From Trichosporon coremiiforme (lineage: Eukaryota > Basidiomycota > Tremellomycetes > Trichosporonales > Trichosporonaceae), in the NCBI GenBank assembly GCA_039545355.1, contig BCJJ01000006.1:124001-188000 (forward strand): a stretch of 64,000 bases of DNA, given 5' to 3'. The position numbers and the translations under genes are program-made. Numbering within the stretch: position 1 is the stretch's first letter; each line of letters starts with the position of its first letter. Below are positions 29,610 to 41,216 of the stretch, piece by piece. The notes below the pieces were generated by a model, which saw only the letters and a program-made list of their open reading frames with translations, had not been told where the DNA came from and did no database searches.

Positions 29610-31442
29610 CTACTCCGAGTCCCAATCGGCCGTGCTGCTCGTGGCGCTTGCGGCCGTCTGCGTCGCCGTCTCGCTCGTGGCTGTCGAGTCGAGACTGGTC
29701 ATGCTGCCGAGCGCGCTCTCGCTGACCCCCGTCGTCGCCGTGCTGCTCGTCGGCGTGTCCACGGACGCGCGGGACGGGAGTTCGACCTGGTGTCAGCTAT
29801 CGGACCTTGCCGACCAGCTCTCCCTTCGAAGAGTCTGCTGGATGTTACGCGCTCTAGCGCCGCTCGCCAACTCACTTCGACACTTCCACGGCTCGTCGTG
29901 CGATTCCTGAGATGGCTCGGGCGAGAAGTACCCGAAGTACTCGCAAACTTCTGCCACTGCGCTCCGCCGCGGAAGGGCTCGACGCAGTCGCCGGCCTCAA
30001 AGTCAAGCTTACCCTCGACCTCGCCGCGCATCTTCTTCTTGTCCTCGTCGCGCTTCTCCTTCTCTGCTATGGCACGCACACGTTGCTGGTACCCGCGCCG
30101 CGAGCAGCAGGAGATGACGAGGAAGCCGAGCAGCGCACTCGAGATCGTGAGCACGAACGACAGAGGCGGAAGGATGAGCAATGGCGGCAGAGGGTTCGAG
30201 GTCAGCAGCCATCGCACACCGGTCGGGTGTGGCACGAAGCGCACCACGACCCAGCCCGTCGTGCGCACCTCGCGGTGGTAACCTGCGTTGTCGTGCGCGT
30301 CCTCGCGGCCTGGGGTCAGCTTGACGTCCTATGGCGCAGGTAGCTGAGGAGGCGGAGATGTTCGGGACTCACCAATGCTGACGAACGCGGCGCCGACGCC
30401 GCCGTCACCGCGGCCAGGTCGCACGACGACGCCCTCGAGCAGCTCCTTCGTCATAAGGACGACCTCGTTTCCGCGCGCAGGCGGAATCAGCGACCCCTTG
30501 CGCCGGCGCTCCTTGATCTTAGCATTCGGGACGCTGACGTAGCCGAAGATGCGCGAGGGACAGAGGAAACGGAACGGCCACGGGATGATGCATGGCGGCA
30601 GCAGCGAGGCGGGATACGGGGGAAGGCTGACGAGACCGGCCGAGAGCGGGGGCGGGGGAAGGGACTGGTGTCAGTTCGGTGGCTGCGCACCGTAACTTAC
30701 CGGCTGCGCGGCGGCGATGACGATGTGCTCCGGGTTACGCACCGAGCGAAGCTCAACCGAGACCATAAAGTTACCTGAATCGTCAGCAGCTGTTGTCAGC
30801 GGGACGCTTGGCGCTTGCGCGCGGCCACGCGGTGGCATACCGGTCTCGGGAGCGTCCGAGTGCGGGCGGACGAGCTCGAGCTCGACCTGCATGTCGTACG
30901 GCAGGTCCTCCTGGAAGCGGTCGAGATTGATGGGGAGCACGGCGTGGGGTGTGCGGTGCGTGCGCGAGCCGTACACGAGCCACCCTTCTGTCTCGACGCT
31001 GCCGCCGGTGCCCCAGCTCCACCAGAACGCGCCGACGGCGAGGAAGCTGAACGCCGCGCTCGCTAGCAATAGCAATGCCAGCAGCGTCGTCTTCACCACG
31101 ACGCTGATCGTGAGCGGGGACGTGATCACGTCTCGGATCAGGCGCAGCGGGTAGGTTATTCTGCTGTCAGCTTCAGCAAAACATGCAAGCTGATCGAGGC
31201 CCTGCTTCCTGTTTCGACTTCGGGCCCTGGCTCGGTCCTCCCCGGCAATAGCCCAGCCGCACCTGCGCGATACAGAAGCCTTGCACGCCACCGCTTCAAG
31301 TGGATACACACGGTGTGAAGAGAATGTCAAGAAGACGATGCAGGAAGTCGACAAAGTCAGAGTTGGGCTGAGATTGCGTGCTGAGGGTGCGGCGCCGGGG
31401 CGTCGGCCGCCTCACGTCCCGGCGTTGGGAGGACGTGGACAT
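29610..31442 (-). CDS. SEI1: Seipin (lipid droplet biogenesis protein)
   Basis: ER membrane protein that forms rings at ER-lipid droplet contacts and controls droplet assembly. Six exons (31312-31442, 30841-31160, 30701-30774, 30373-30664, 29876-30309, 29610-29786) give 475 residues. A basic N-terminus leads to the first membrane segment, TTLLALLLLASAAFSFLAVG. The lumenal beta-sandwich follows, with LPYDMQVELELVRPHSD, GNFMVSVELRSVR and the PPYPASLLPPCIIPWPFRF stretch typical of seipin. The second membrane segment is LILPPLSFVLTISSALLGFL. The cytosolic tail is long (about 175 residues), first charged (EKEKRDEDKKKMRGE), then a separate exon that is almost pure Ser, Thr and Ala and ends in ADWDSE. 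The first donor is GTGTGT, less usual, but it is fixed by phase. Identification is firm; the tail boundaries are moderately sure. Confidence 0.9.
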
Positions 31443-32900
31443 GGCGGATGCTGCTCGTGGTGGATGATGTGAACGTGTGCGGTTGTGTTGTTTTGGAAAG
31501 TTTGTGTACGCGTAGTCGAAGTGATAGCAAGTCAATGTCAGTTGCGATGAATGAGTCGGTTGGATGGACGGTCGGATGGATGCTGGAGCGATTAGAAGTT
31601 GTCCTTTGGATCGGTTGAAACCTGGTGTCGTCACCGCACATGATACAGGGGGTGCGCAGGCTAGAATGGTAGCCGACCGGAAGAGGGAGCCCGGATCGAT
31701 GTGCAGGCGTGCCGAATCAACGTGAGGGGAGAAGGCGCCTAATGTGCCCGTCCTTCGCCGGCCTATCTCTTATCTCGACCTCTCCCACCTTCGAGGAAGG
31801 GTGCGTCCACGATGCCATGAGCCCATTAGCATCAAGTCGCTCTGCAACCGAAGCCTGTGAACTTAGCTTACGTCTCCATTACGTGTCTGCGGTGCAATCA
31901 TGCTCTAAGTGCTCCAAGGCAACCCCCGTGTTCCTGCTCGCGATCGCAGACGTTGAACAGTTGACGGAGTTGTGTTCTTATCAGCGCGTCTGGCAGTTCA
32001 GAGTTCCAGCGATACCGCGGGCAGCGATCCCCGGCCAGTCATGTACGACTCCCTTAATGCAGTCGTGGCCACACTGAGCTTGTACGAGGTTGACTCTGAC
32101 CCGCCGTTCCTGCGTTCCTCACTAGTGGAGTGTCAGCCCGCCAAACCATCTCGCGAGCCTTCCTCACGAGGGGGCGAGGTGCGCAACTCGCTCGGCGTCC
32201 TGCTCCCCTTTGTCACGACTTGCTGCGCAGTGTACCTAGTCCCAGGCTCACTTGTGCCCAGCTGACAACACCGAGATCAAGCTCAGCTGGCCCCGTTCCT
32301 GTAACATCTGCGCCGGCGATTGCAGCCCCCACCGCTCCTTCCTCACGTCCGCAGTCCATCTATGTTTCGCCCGCTGCATTCCTCGCTGTTCACAGGGACA
32401 GCCTCGATCATAGCTGCGTAAGCCCAGCTGTCAGCTGCGGCTAGCGCCAACCTTGCTGGTGTCAGATTGGCCAGACTTGGGCAAGCCAGCTCCATGAACT
32501 CTATTGTGCTGATTTTCTGGTCACTTGATCACTCTCGAAATCCAGTCTCGAGAGCAGGTTCCGATGGAATTGGGGCAGGTCGAGATGAACGGTGCCGAAG
32601 ATGACTAATGTGAATGCATATGTACAATGTTGTTGATGTTGCGCTAGACTGGGGAACGTCAGCTCAATCGCCATGAGAAGACAGCCGCAGGCGAGCAGCC
32701 CGGGAACAGAGGTGTCGGTGTACTCACTGTCTGCCTCTGCTCTTCCTCTCCTCTTCCTCTCTTGCCTGAAGACCGTAATATGCAAGTTGGCTCTCGTGGA
32801 CTCTTTCCGTCAACCCAGCGACACGCTGGTCGTGCCGGACCCTTCTTCGAACCCTCCTGGCGTGTATCGTCACTCGCACTCGCTCCGCACATGCTCGCGG
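31443..32900. other. Intergenic region without supported genes
   Basis: This 1458-nt region lies between seipin and a tiny minus-strand gene. Several splice-like words (GTCAGC, CTCAC) appear between 32090 and 32480. I could not chain them into a protein with any recognisable feature. Confidence 0.45.
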
Positions 32901-33095
32901 CTAGTTCATCCCCTCAACCATCCGCTTCTGGGGCATCTCGACCTTCTCCGCGTTCAAGGGCGTCTTGGGACCCGACTCCTTGCGCTTGTTCCGGGGGTCC
33001 ATCGCGCGGCGCTCAGTCACGATCGCGAACGTCACAATGGAAGCAGTGAAGACGCCAAGGAGTAGGAAGGGGTTCGGGGCTTTGATGGGGGCCAT
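32901..33095 (-). CDS. Small single-pass membrane protein (64 residues)
   Basis: Function unknown. The protein starts MAPIKAPNPF, has one hydrophobic segment (FLLLGVFTASIVTFAIV), and then a basic, Pro-containing tail (RRAMDPRNKRKES, MPQKRMVEGMN). It is coded in one exon. Size, a single anchor and a positively charged tail are typical of small mitochondrial inner-membrane or ER proteins, but no family was recognised. The codon use and the clean start-to-stop frame favour a real gene over chance. A further exon upstream or downstream cannot be excluded. Confidence 0.6.
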   Translation of the reverse strand: MAPIKAPNPFLLLGVFTASIVTFAIVTERRAMDPRNKRKESGPKTPLNAEKVEMPQKRMVEGMN

Positions 33096-34702
33096 GGTGC
33101 ACTACTTTTGCAGTCGCTTTCTGCAGCGGTTTCTCGGGCGGTTCGAAGTTGGTGGTGGCAAAAGGTCGGACGACTTTGCGTCAGTGGAGGTCAAGTTGGA
33201 GTGGACGTGAGTGGAGAAAGTGGAGGCACAGATATTCGGAGACGTGCGGAGATCAACCCGTCCACCGCGGATCGGTCAGAGTATGGATTGCCACGCGAGT
33301 ATCGCCCAACTTGGCAAGGATGAGTAACAAGCAGCAGTCTGTCGCCAGGTCCGTCCAGGCCCATGAAAGGTCCCAGGACCGGCCCGCCCGCTGCTAAGGA
33401 ACGCAGCCTCGTTTGATCGAGCTGCTCATGAATGCGTTCAGAAAAGTGCTAATCTCGCAGGCGGAACATGAAACGTTGAAGCGCACTCTCGTCGGTCGGT
33501 ACGTCCGCTGTACCCATCTCGATGCTCGGGAGAGAGCCGACGTCAGGGCCCAGCTCTTGCACAGCAATACGTTAGGACTTGCACCGGTGAGTGAGCGCGT
33601 CAAGGCGCCGTGAATCAGGATCGGATTCATCAATCGAGGAGCGGATTTCCTACTTTGCACCGCCTCATTCTCCACTCCCTTATGTATCCCGTCCTCAGCT
33701 GCCTTGATGCCTGTATGCCTGTCCTTCAGCACGCCGGCGCTCCGATCCTCGGCGCCAACGCGATCCTAAGCAAACAAAGGGTAATGGGCGATCCTGTGCT
33801 GCGTTCCGAAGGCTTAAATGTTCTTTTTCCTAATCGTCCTTAAATCGTCTGTTCGTCTGCCTCGCAAGCAGTCCAAGCGGCGTCGTCAGGCGTCGCGCGT
33901 CGCACCTCCTTGCGGGACCTGGACACGTCCTGGACTCGTCCTGGACTCGTCCTGGAGATGACATGATGGACAAGAACACAGTAGACTCGCTCCGCTCGCA
34001 TACTGACTCGCTTGCCCATTCATGCTTGCAACAAGGTTCACTCGCGCGCACTGCGTGCGATGTGCGATGCCGGGGTGGGGTGATCGGCACATATGGTCAC
34101 GGCCAGGAGGCCAGGAGACCTCCGAATTCCGCAGCTGTGCTGTGGAGCTCCTAGATCCTGGATCCTGATGTGCCTCCATCCCTCGGAGGACGATGAGGCA
34201 ATCAGACAGATACTGGAATGGAGATCCCGGAGCGATTTCGTAAGACCTGCGTACCTGCTGCTTCTGCCGACATCTATTATCCAGGCGCCCTCGATACTGT
34301 TAGCTATTAGCTCGCGGGGCATAGCGAGTGCTGTGCAGCTTGGCCCGCCCGCGACTGCTGTTTCTGAAACGCACGCAGCATTAGCAGTGGCGCGCGCACT
34401 CTCAGGACAGTCCGCTGGTTTCGTTGTTTCCACTTCGCTGGGCCATGGAATCGAGGAGAATCCAAGGAAACAGCTGGGATATCGCGCCCAGGAAGCTCGG
34501 ATCGAGGGGCCACGTCCACACCACGCGCATCATGCGCACCACGAGAACAGTTCGGGCGGGCAGCAGTCAACGAGGCAGGCTGATAATCGAGCCCGCCAGG
34601 AGTTGCACCGCTGATAACGGCGAAGCATTGGGAGGTGAAACGATGCTATGCCATGCGAAGGGAAGGAATGAGATCTACAGAAACGTCTGCCCGCTGTTAC
34701 TG
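33096..34702. other. Intergenic region without supported genes
   Basis: This 1607-nt region lies between two small minus-strand genes. It holds a short direct repeat at 33915-33955 and otherwise nothing I can assign. The longest open frames (up to about 170 codons, plus strand, 34093-34614) look random in composition. Confidence 0.45.
33915..33955 (+). repeat. Short direct repeat TCCTGGACTCG
   Basis: Three to four units related to TCCTGGACTCG follow each other. The region is non-coding. Confidence 0.75.
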
Positions 34703-35154
34703 CTACACACTTCTATTCTGCTCTTCCTTTGCTGCCCTCGCCTTGGCCACGTTGGCCTGGATCTCCGCGCGCATCTCCTCCTCGGCCGCGGCGAGCTTGT
34801 CCTTCCCTGTCAAGTCAGCTTTGGTCTCGGTCAGTCGGTGCATCACTGCGTTCGCACGAGCGCGGGACACCAAGCTCGCTCCGCCCAAAGCCCAATCTCG
34901 GAACGGGCAAGGCGGACAAAGCCAACTCAAGCTAAGTAATCCGAGGCAACCCAGTACCAAAAGCAACTTACAGTCCTGGTGCTCCGGAGAGCGGAGACCG
35001 CGGGCACGCTGGTCCTTCCAGCGCTTCTCGTTCTCGCCCTTGGCAAAGTAGTACCCGATGCCGGTAGCCACGATGAGGGCCTGGGTTGTCAGTAGGAGTA
35101 GATTGGTCAGTGACTCACGGCCCAGCCGTAGGCGACGGACTTGGGAGAGTTCAT
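34703..35154 (-). CDS. Small membrane-anchored coiled-coil protein (82 residues)
   Basis: Function unknown. Exons 35119-35154, 34972-35080 and 34703-34806 give 82 residues. The N-terminus MNSPKSVAYGWAALIVATGI forms a hydrophobic anchor that is only complete after the first intron (38 nt) is removed. A charged region, YYFAKGENEKRWKDQRARG, follows, and then a helix rich in Ala and Glu (KLAAAEEEMRAEIQANVAKA) that looks like a coiled coil. All three exons join in frame with GTGAGT or GTAAGT donors and CAG acceptors, and the anchor-plus-coil layout supports a real protein. A mitochondrial inner-membrane assembly or organising factor is possible, but no family was recognised. Confidence 0.7.
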
Positions 35155-36660
35155 GTTGAGTTGGCGGGCGGTGTACGGATGGTTTGACGCTGCACCGGTT
35201 TGGTTTCGGAACTCGTTCGTACAAAGTGGAGGCGGGTTATCTGAAGGTGGAGGGACGAGAAGAGACGACGGAGACGACGGAATCAGAATGCGAAGAGATG
35301 AGACTGACTGACTGACTGACTGACTGACTGACTGACTGACTGCTTCCCCTTGGGTGCCCGGTTGTGGAGGGCGCTTAGCCCCTTGCAGATTGGCTAGGCA
35401 CGGATATTCCGAGAGTCTTTGGCAAGGGGGGATGGGCCTGGGTCACGTGGAGAACCCTTCTGGCCCGACGTCCAGCGTTTGCAAGTGCACAAAACCAGAG
35501 CGTGGGCGATTCGGCGTCGCTCGCCGTTCCTGCATGTCCTGCGTGTCCCCCTGCGTGTTCTGGCCCTCCCAACGCCAACTCTGTGAGTCTGTGCCGCGCG
35601 TGCCGTATGCATGCACCTCTCGCAGGCTGTAATCGCCGCTCGTCATGCGTGCCTTGGCCCCTAAACCTCTGGTCTCAAGCTGGTATGTATCGCCGCCAAC
35701 GATAGGCTGGCCCAACTCGCTGTAGACTAATGGCCCTAGGTCCTACTCAGCGTGCTCTCCCCAGGCCCCCCAGGCACTGCTGCTTCAGAGCTGCCAGCCA
35801 GGCCCATGGCACCAAGCGCCAGGACGCCATCAAGCCTCGATCCTCTACTTCAAAGCGTATCCTCAGGGGACAAGGGCAGCCCAGGCAGCCCAGGCAGCCC
35901 AGGCACCTGGTAGACGCAGGAGCCGGGCGGCCCAGAGGACAGCGGCCACTCACTCAACTCGCTCACTCAGCCACTCACTCAGTCAGCCCGGCATGCCTGG
36001 CACCCGGCACAGCGTCCGACTTGCTCATATCCACTCCCAACATCTCCTCGCTCCTGTATCCCTTCCCCGCAACCAACCGACTTAACCTGTCAACAATCAT
36101 CCATTCACCCACCATCCATCCTTCCCTCTTCAATCTCGTGACACACCTCCAGCCCGCCAGTCTCGCCTGATTTCAGCGACACACCCATATCTTCGCCCCC
36201 CCTTCGTCATTGTTACCAACACACCTTCCCTACTCATCTTGCACTTGCCTCAACCCAGTCACCGCCACTCGGCGTACCTTTGACAAGCGCATCTCGTTCT
36301 CGTTTCCGCCGCACCCCTTGGGCCGCCCGCCCGCCGTCACCGTCACGATCCGATCGTCCACCGTCACTCACATCGACCAGAGTCTCGTCCCCCCACTTAT
36401 CCGTCCGACATCTCTTTCATTCCGAACCCCATTCATTCCTGCATCCCGAACTAACCCACCCGCCAACAAAGGATCTGCCTGCATCCACGGCACAGGGCGT
36501 TCCCGACATCGCCTTCCCTCATTTAACAATAACATCCATCCAGTGAGTCGCCCCTCCCTTCAAACTCTTTTCATCCGCCTTCTCCTTCCTCCTCCCCCTT
36601 CTTCCACATATTCGTCTCAGAAACTGACTTTCCCCAAGGGCCACCGGCCTCAGCGCGAAC
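35155..36660. other. Upstream region and probable long leader of the CRZ1-like gene
   Basis: This 1506-nt region lies between divergent genes. It carries a GACT microsatellite at 35302-35342 and a CAGCCCAGG triplet near 35877-35905. From about 36030 to 36660 the plus strand is strongly pyrimidine-rich, which fits a long 5' leader of the transcription factor gene. Open frames in it look like low-complexity leader sequence. Confidence 0.5.
35302..35342 (+). repeat. (GACT)10 microsatellite
   Basis: About ten perfect GACT units, with the start near the divergent small gene. It is likely to vary in length between strains. Confidence 0.95.
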
Positions 36661-39358
36661 ATGGCGTCTCCGCCCTCCTTCGACACGTTCTACGGGCAGC
36701 AACAGCCGCAACAGTCCTCGGGTTCTTTCGATTACCCATCTACCAATCCAACATATGCTCAGCAGCAGGGTGACCAGCAGTACGGCACCATGTACGTCTC
36801 CGAGGAGCCCCAGGGCATGGCCGGAGACGACGGATGGCAGGATGGTGGTGGCGACTACCAGCAGCAGCAGCATCGACAACTGCATCCCAACACGGGCGGC
36901 AGCATCGACCGCAAGGAGTCTGTGCCCTTTGACCCGACGAGCAGCAGTACAATCATTGCGTCGGCCTCCCAGCAAAACGGCTTCCAAGGACAGTTCCAGC
37001 CGCATCTGCAGCAGCACCAGATGATTGACCCGAATCTGGGATCTGCCGAGCACAATAACATGCTGGACCCCATGCACAATAGCCGTCCAGGCAGCTGGCA
37101 CGGTAGCCAGCAGCAGCTTGACGAGCTTCACCAGATGTGAGTGACGCGCTAGCAGCCCCGTACTGACTAATCAGCATTTCTAACCCCAACTCTCGCCCCA
37201 GCACGCCCGGAAATGTCTCTCGCGTTGCTTCCCCCTTCATGGAGCCGAACCAGCAACAGTTGAACACGGCGTCCAACAACATTACGCGGTCTCCGAGCCC
37301 GTACGGTGGACCGAGCCCCTACAATGCGCCGAGCCCTTATCAGGCGCCGAGCCCGTACAACGCCGCGAGCCCTTACGGAGGGAACTCGAGCGTGGGCACG
37401 CCTGGCGGCGTCGCCCCATCTCCCGGCCCGCAGCGCTCTAGCGTCATCTCGCCCGACCAGAACTCGCCTTCCTTCTCGAAGCCTCAGTCTCCGCCCGCCC
37501 TCGTCATTCCCAACAGTTCCAGCTCGCCATCTATGAACTCGCTCGTTGGAACTAGCATGGACCAGCACCAGCTCCAGCAGCAGCAGCAGCAGGGAGCCGG
37601 CAACTTTGGCAACAGTCTCTTGCCGCCAGCGAACCCCGCCCTCGAGCACTTGACTGGCATGGCTGGCATCTCGCCGATCGCCCCGAACGCCGATGGCCCG
37701 ATGATCACCATTCAGCCCAGTACCCCGATCAGCGGACTGCGAGACCAGAAGGGGATCTTCGACGACGCCCTCAGACGCGCAAATGCCGCGAACGCCCAGT
37801 GGAAGCAGGAACAGCAAAACAACCTTCAGCAGGATCAGCGGAGCCAGTCTTCGAACCAGGACCCTGCGACCTTCATCGCGAACGCCCAAGCCTGGTCCCA
37901 GTCCGTCGATCTCAACGGCATGTCCCTTGAAACGGGACACCCCCAGATGCGCCCGCGAGCTCGCTCGGAGTCCTATGCGTCTGGAGGCGATGCGTTCGAG
38001 CGGCAGGCGATCGCACAGGTGCAGGCGAGCGGCATCGCCGGACCGGACGGGTTCGTCATGGACCAGTCTGGAAGCGCCGTCGCGGACGACCAATGGCGGG
38101 ACATCAACGCCTGGCGGACGCAGACGGCTGGTGGTGAGGACCAGTACAGCACGATGGACCCGCGCCAGCTGCCTGGAAACGGTTACGGCCAGTCGATTCA
38201 ACAGTTCCAGCAGGAGCACGACGCCCGCAGGCAGCAGCTCGGTCAAATCAACACAAACATCCAGCAGCAGCCCCAGCAGCCTGGCCAGATTTCGCCCGAC
38301 TCGATGCGCTTCTACAGCCAGCTGGGCCTCAATCCCCAGGCTATGGGCCAGCAGCAGATGTACCAGCAGCCGCAGCGAGGATTCTTGGAGGCAGGACAGT
38401 CTGCGCCCCGGCGCCGGTCGTTCAACGACGGTGTCCATCCCGCGGCAGGAGCGGGAACCCCAGGATACGGTGTAGAGTTCAGCGTTCCTGGCGGTGTCGT
38501 GCCTCAGGGCCGATTGAGGGGTGGATCCTTCGGCGCTGCGATGGGTCATCGCCGAGCGGTACGCAGCGAGGACTTCAGTGCAATGGGCACTGGTTGGGGT
38601 GTCGGTGCGGGAGGTTCAACGTGAGTGTAAAGCAGCCTATTCTCATGCTTGTTGATCATAATGCTGACTATGGCAGTGCCGACTTCCTTCAGAGCATTAC
38701 AAATCCCGACGATGGAACATTACTTCCCCCGTCGATTCGAGGAAGGTCCATGTCTCACTCCCGACACAGCTCTGCGTCCTCTGCCCGCTCTGCCTCGCCA
38801 GCTTTATCAATCTCGTCACAAGGAAGTTCTTTCTCCCACCACTCTCACATGGAGATGCCTGAAGGAGCCTACTTGCCTGGCGACATGTACGGACAACCGA
38901 AGGTCGCCAAGATGCGGGTTACTAGCCAAGCCACCGAGGTTGCCTCGCAGAGCCGACGAACCAACAGCGGCATCTTCAAGTGCCCGATCCCCGGCTGCGG
39001 GTCGACGTTCACGCGACACTTCAACCTCAAGGGCCACATGCGGAGCCACAACGACGAACGGCCGTACAAGTGCATATATGAAGGGTGCCCGAAGAGTATT
39101 GTCGGTTTCGCGCGTCAGCACGACTGCAAGCGGCACATGCTGTTACACGACGGGGTGCGGCCGTTTGAGTGCGAAGGCTGCGGGAAGAAGTTTGCGCGCC
39201 TCGACGCCCTCACGCGACACCACAAGAGCGAACAGGGACAGGAGTGCGCGATATCCCATCCGCTCCCGACAAACCCCGACGGCAGTCCCATGTCCGAGAG
39301 CCAGTACAAGGCGTACCAGACGCAGAAGGGTAAGGGGCAGAAGGCAGTCGCGGCGTAG
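36661..39358 (+). CDS. CRZ1: Calcineurin-responsive C2H2 zinc-finger transcription factor (CRZ1-like)
   Basis: Transcription factor that in other fungi is dephosphorylated by calcineurin and enters the nucleus under calcium or cell-wall stress. Exons 36661-37136, 37175-38620 and 38677-39358 give 867 residues. The N-terminal two thirds are rich in Gln, Pro and Ser, with four SPY repeats near residues 200-225 and many SP sites. At about residues 334-339 (37698-37715) lies PMITIQ, a PxIxIT-type calcineurin docking motif close to that of yeast Crz1. The DNA-binding region near residues 740-830 has the fingers FKCPIPGCGSTFTRHFNLKG, YKCIYEGCPKSIVGFARQ and FECEGCGKKFARLDALTRHH. The first intron has two in-frame acceptors (37174 and 37201). 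I chose the first; the other removes nine residues. The upstream region is long, as expected of a regulated gene. Confidence 0.9.
37573..37592 (+). repeat. (CAG)n polyglutamine tract
   Basis: A short CAG run codes for Gln residues in the CRZ1-like activator region. Such tracts often vary in length between strains. Confidence 0.85.
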
Positions 39359-41216
39359 CCCCAGCGGCGCCGCACTCTCACACTGCCCTCCTCCGTCACA
39401 GCGCCATGCGCCCCCACCCACGCCTTCGCCCCCGCACCACTGTGTCGCGCTGTGCGCGCATCGGCGCCACATGCCGTGAGGCCGATCGGACTTGCGATCA
39501 TCATCTCATCGAACAGAAGACAGTAGTAGTAGGAGCAGCGTAGGAGGACGTAGAAGGACCGCACATTACAACATGGACAATGATCCCGCTTGTGGATAGA
39601 ATCTCAATCTTTGTAACTCGATCTCTCCTGTAGAATGATCTAGCCTGATGAACACCGTACCCCGACTTGTTGGTCCAGTCCTCTGGTGTCGCTTCAGTGT
39701 TGTGGTGTTTGTTGACCTGGAGTAAGCGAGAGTCTCGGCCCTCGCACGACCTTTGACCTTCCGAGTGAGCGGAAGGACTCACTGGTGCACTGGCTGCTCC
39801 ATGCTCCACAGAGTACGCAGCAGATGGGCAAAAGAGCAGGTCAGCGAGTACCCCAGATTCTTCCCCGGATCCAGCAGGTACGCACGCACGTACGCGCAGC
39901 ACGCGACTGGCGCGACTTGCGGCAGGTGGCAGCAAGTAAAGTTTGCGGCGTACACCGCCACACAATCTCGGGATGCGCGCGTTCCGTCCTAACGACGTCC
40001 TGACAACCTGGCTGTCGTCCACGCTGGTTCTCCGAACCTGGAGAATACGGAAGCTGGGGACTGCGGCTCGCTTGGATGTGAGACTCGCCGAATCCAGAAT
40101 AAAGCTGGTTTAAGGGAACATAAGGTACTAAGCAGTGCATGCGAGGCTCACGTGCCGCTATGCTTGTTCTCATGATCGGGATCTTGGTTCGACCACGCGT
40201 GGGCGCAGCATGCGACGAACGGGAGGCAGTAACTTGACCATTCAGAGAAGAACAAGGTGTGGGAGGTGGGAGGCACCGCAATAACTCGCTCATCTCGATA
40301 ACCTCTTTCCTCTCTGTTTCTCTCCTCTCCCTCCTCTCCCTCCTCTCCCTCCTCTCCCTCCTCTCCCTCCTCTCCCTCCTTTTCCTTCTCTCCCCTCCTC
40401 AGAAGCTCGCGACTTACAAACACACTGTCTCCAGGAACAACCCAAGAGCACAGCAGCGGAATAGGAGCGGCGGGACCATGGCGAGCAGCGTTGAGCAGGG
40501 AGTAATGAGTCACGAGATGGCAATGATGCAAGACGCGGCATTGTATCTCCACTATCGCAGACACGGCGTTCCTTATCTGTATTCCGTTCATCTACCATCA
40601 TCAGAGGGCACTGCTGATTCCTAACGGGACGAAGCAGGCACTGTGATGTCTCTTCGCTTCGTTAGGCACTACCCAACTCTTGACCGCTTCGAGCTCTTGG
40701 CCCCCCTCTCCTCTCTGCGCCCTCGAGTTTTCGAGTTGGCTACGGCAGCCCTCAGTTCTCGAGCGTCCGCAGCCGTCCTGATGTGAGCTCTCCACGACTG
40801 CCCCAGGCGTCTAAAGCAACCCCAGGCACTTCAGCACACAGCATCAATCCCCGGTCGTCTGTCGTTAGTAACGGCCTGGTCAGCAGATCCAGCACGAGAC
40901 GAGAAAAGCGATACATGAATAAAACCAAAAGTGTAGTGTGTGTACAGGCGCGCCCGCGGAGCGCGCCGGGTCTGTCCCGTCCCTTCCTCCTTCCTTGGGT
41001 GGCTCCTGGCGAGCGTGAACCCCCATGTCTCCCCTCTTCTATCATCGCGCCTCAACCCTCCAGCTGTCGTCGTCGGCTAACAGCCACATTCTTCTTGGTC
41101 CGAGCTCCACCTCCTCCCTGCGGCGCTTGCGTTTGACTCTGCTCCGACAGAGACGCAGTGCCACGAGCTCGGTTTACAGGAATTCGGCTCACAGAATCTC
41201 GCTCCGCTCGCTCCAT
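39359..41216. other. Intergenic region without supported genes
   Basis: This 1858-nt region lies between the convergent CRZ1-like gene and the DUF1748 gene. It has a 9-nt pyrimidine repeat at 40322-40381. The open frames that cross the repeat (Leu-Ser on one strand, Gly-Arg on the other) are artefacts of the repeat. No RNA gene is recognised. Confidence 0.45.
40322..40381 (+). repeat. CTCTCCCTC tandem repeat
   Basis: About six to seven near-perfect 9-nt pyrimidine units. The strand asymmetry is complete (no purines on the plus strand), so triplex-type structures are possible. Confidence 0.9.

Noticed and set aside
36030..36773. Open frames of 146-187 codons before the CRZ1 start
   Set aside because: They are made of pyrimidine-rich leader sequence (Ser, Pro, Thr, His) and overlap the true start in another frame.
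37167..38549. An open frame of 460 codons on the minus strand
   Set aside because: Antisense shadow of the CRZ1-like gene, with Arg/Leu/Val-rich random composition.
40259..40624. A protein with Leu-Ser repeats
   Set aside because: It arises only from the 9-nt pyrimidine repeat, and the opposite strand gives an equally open Gly-Arg frame.
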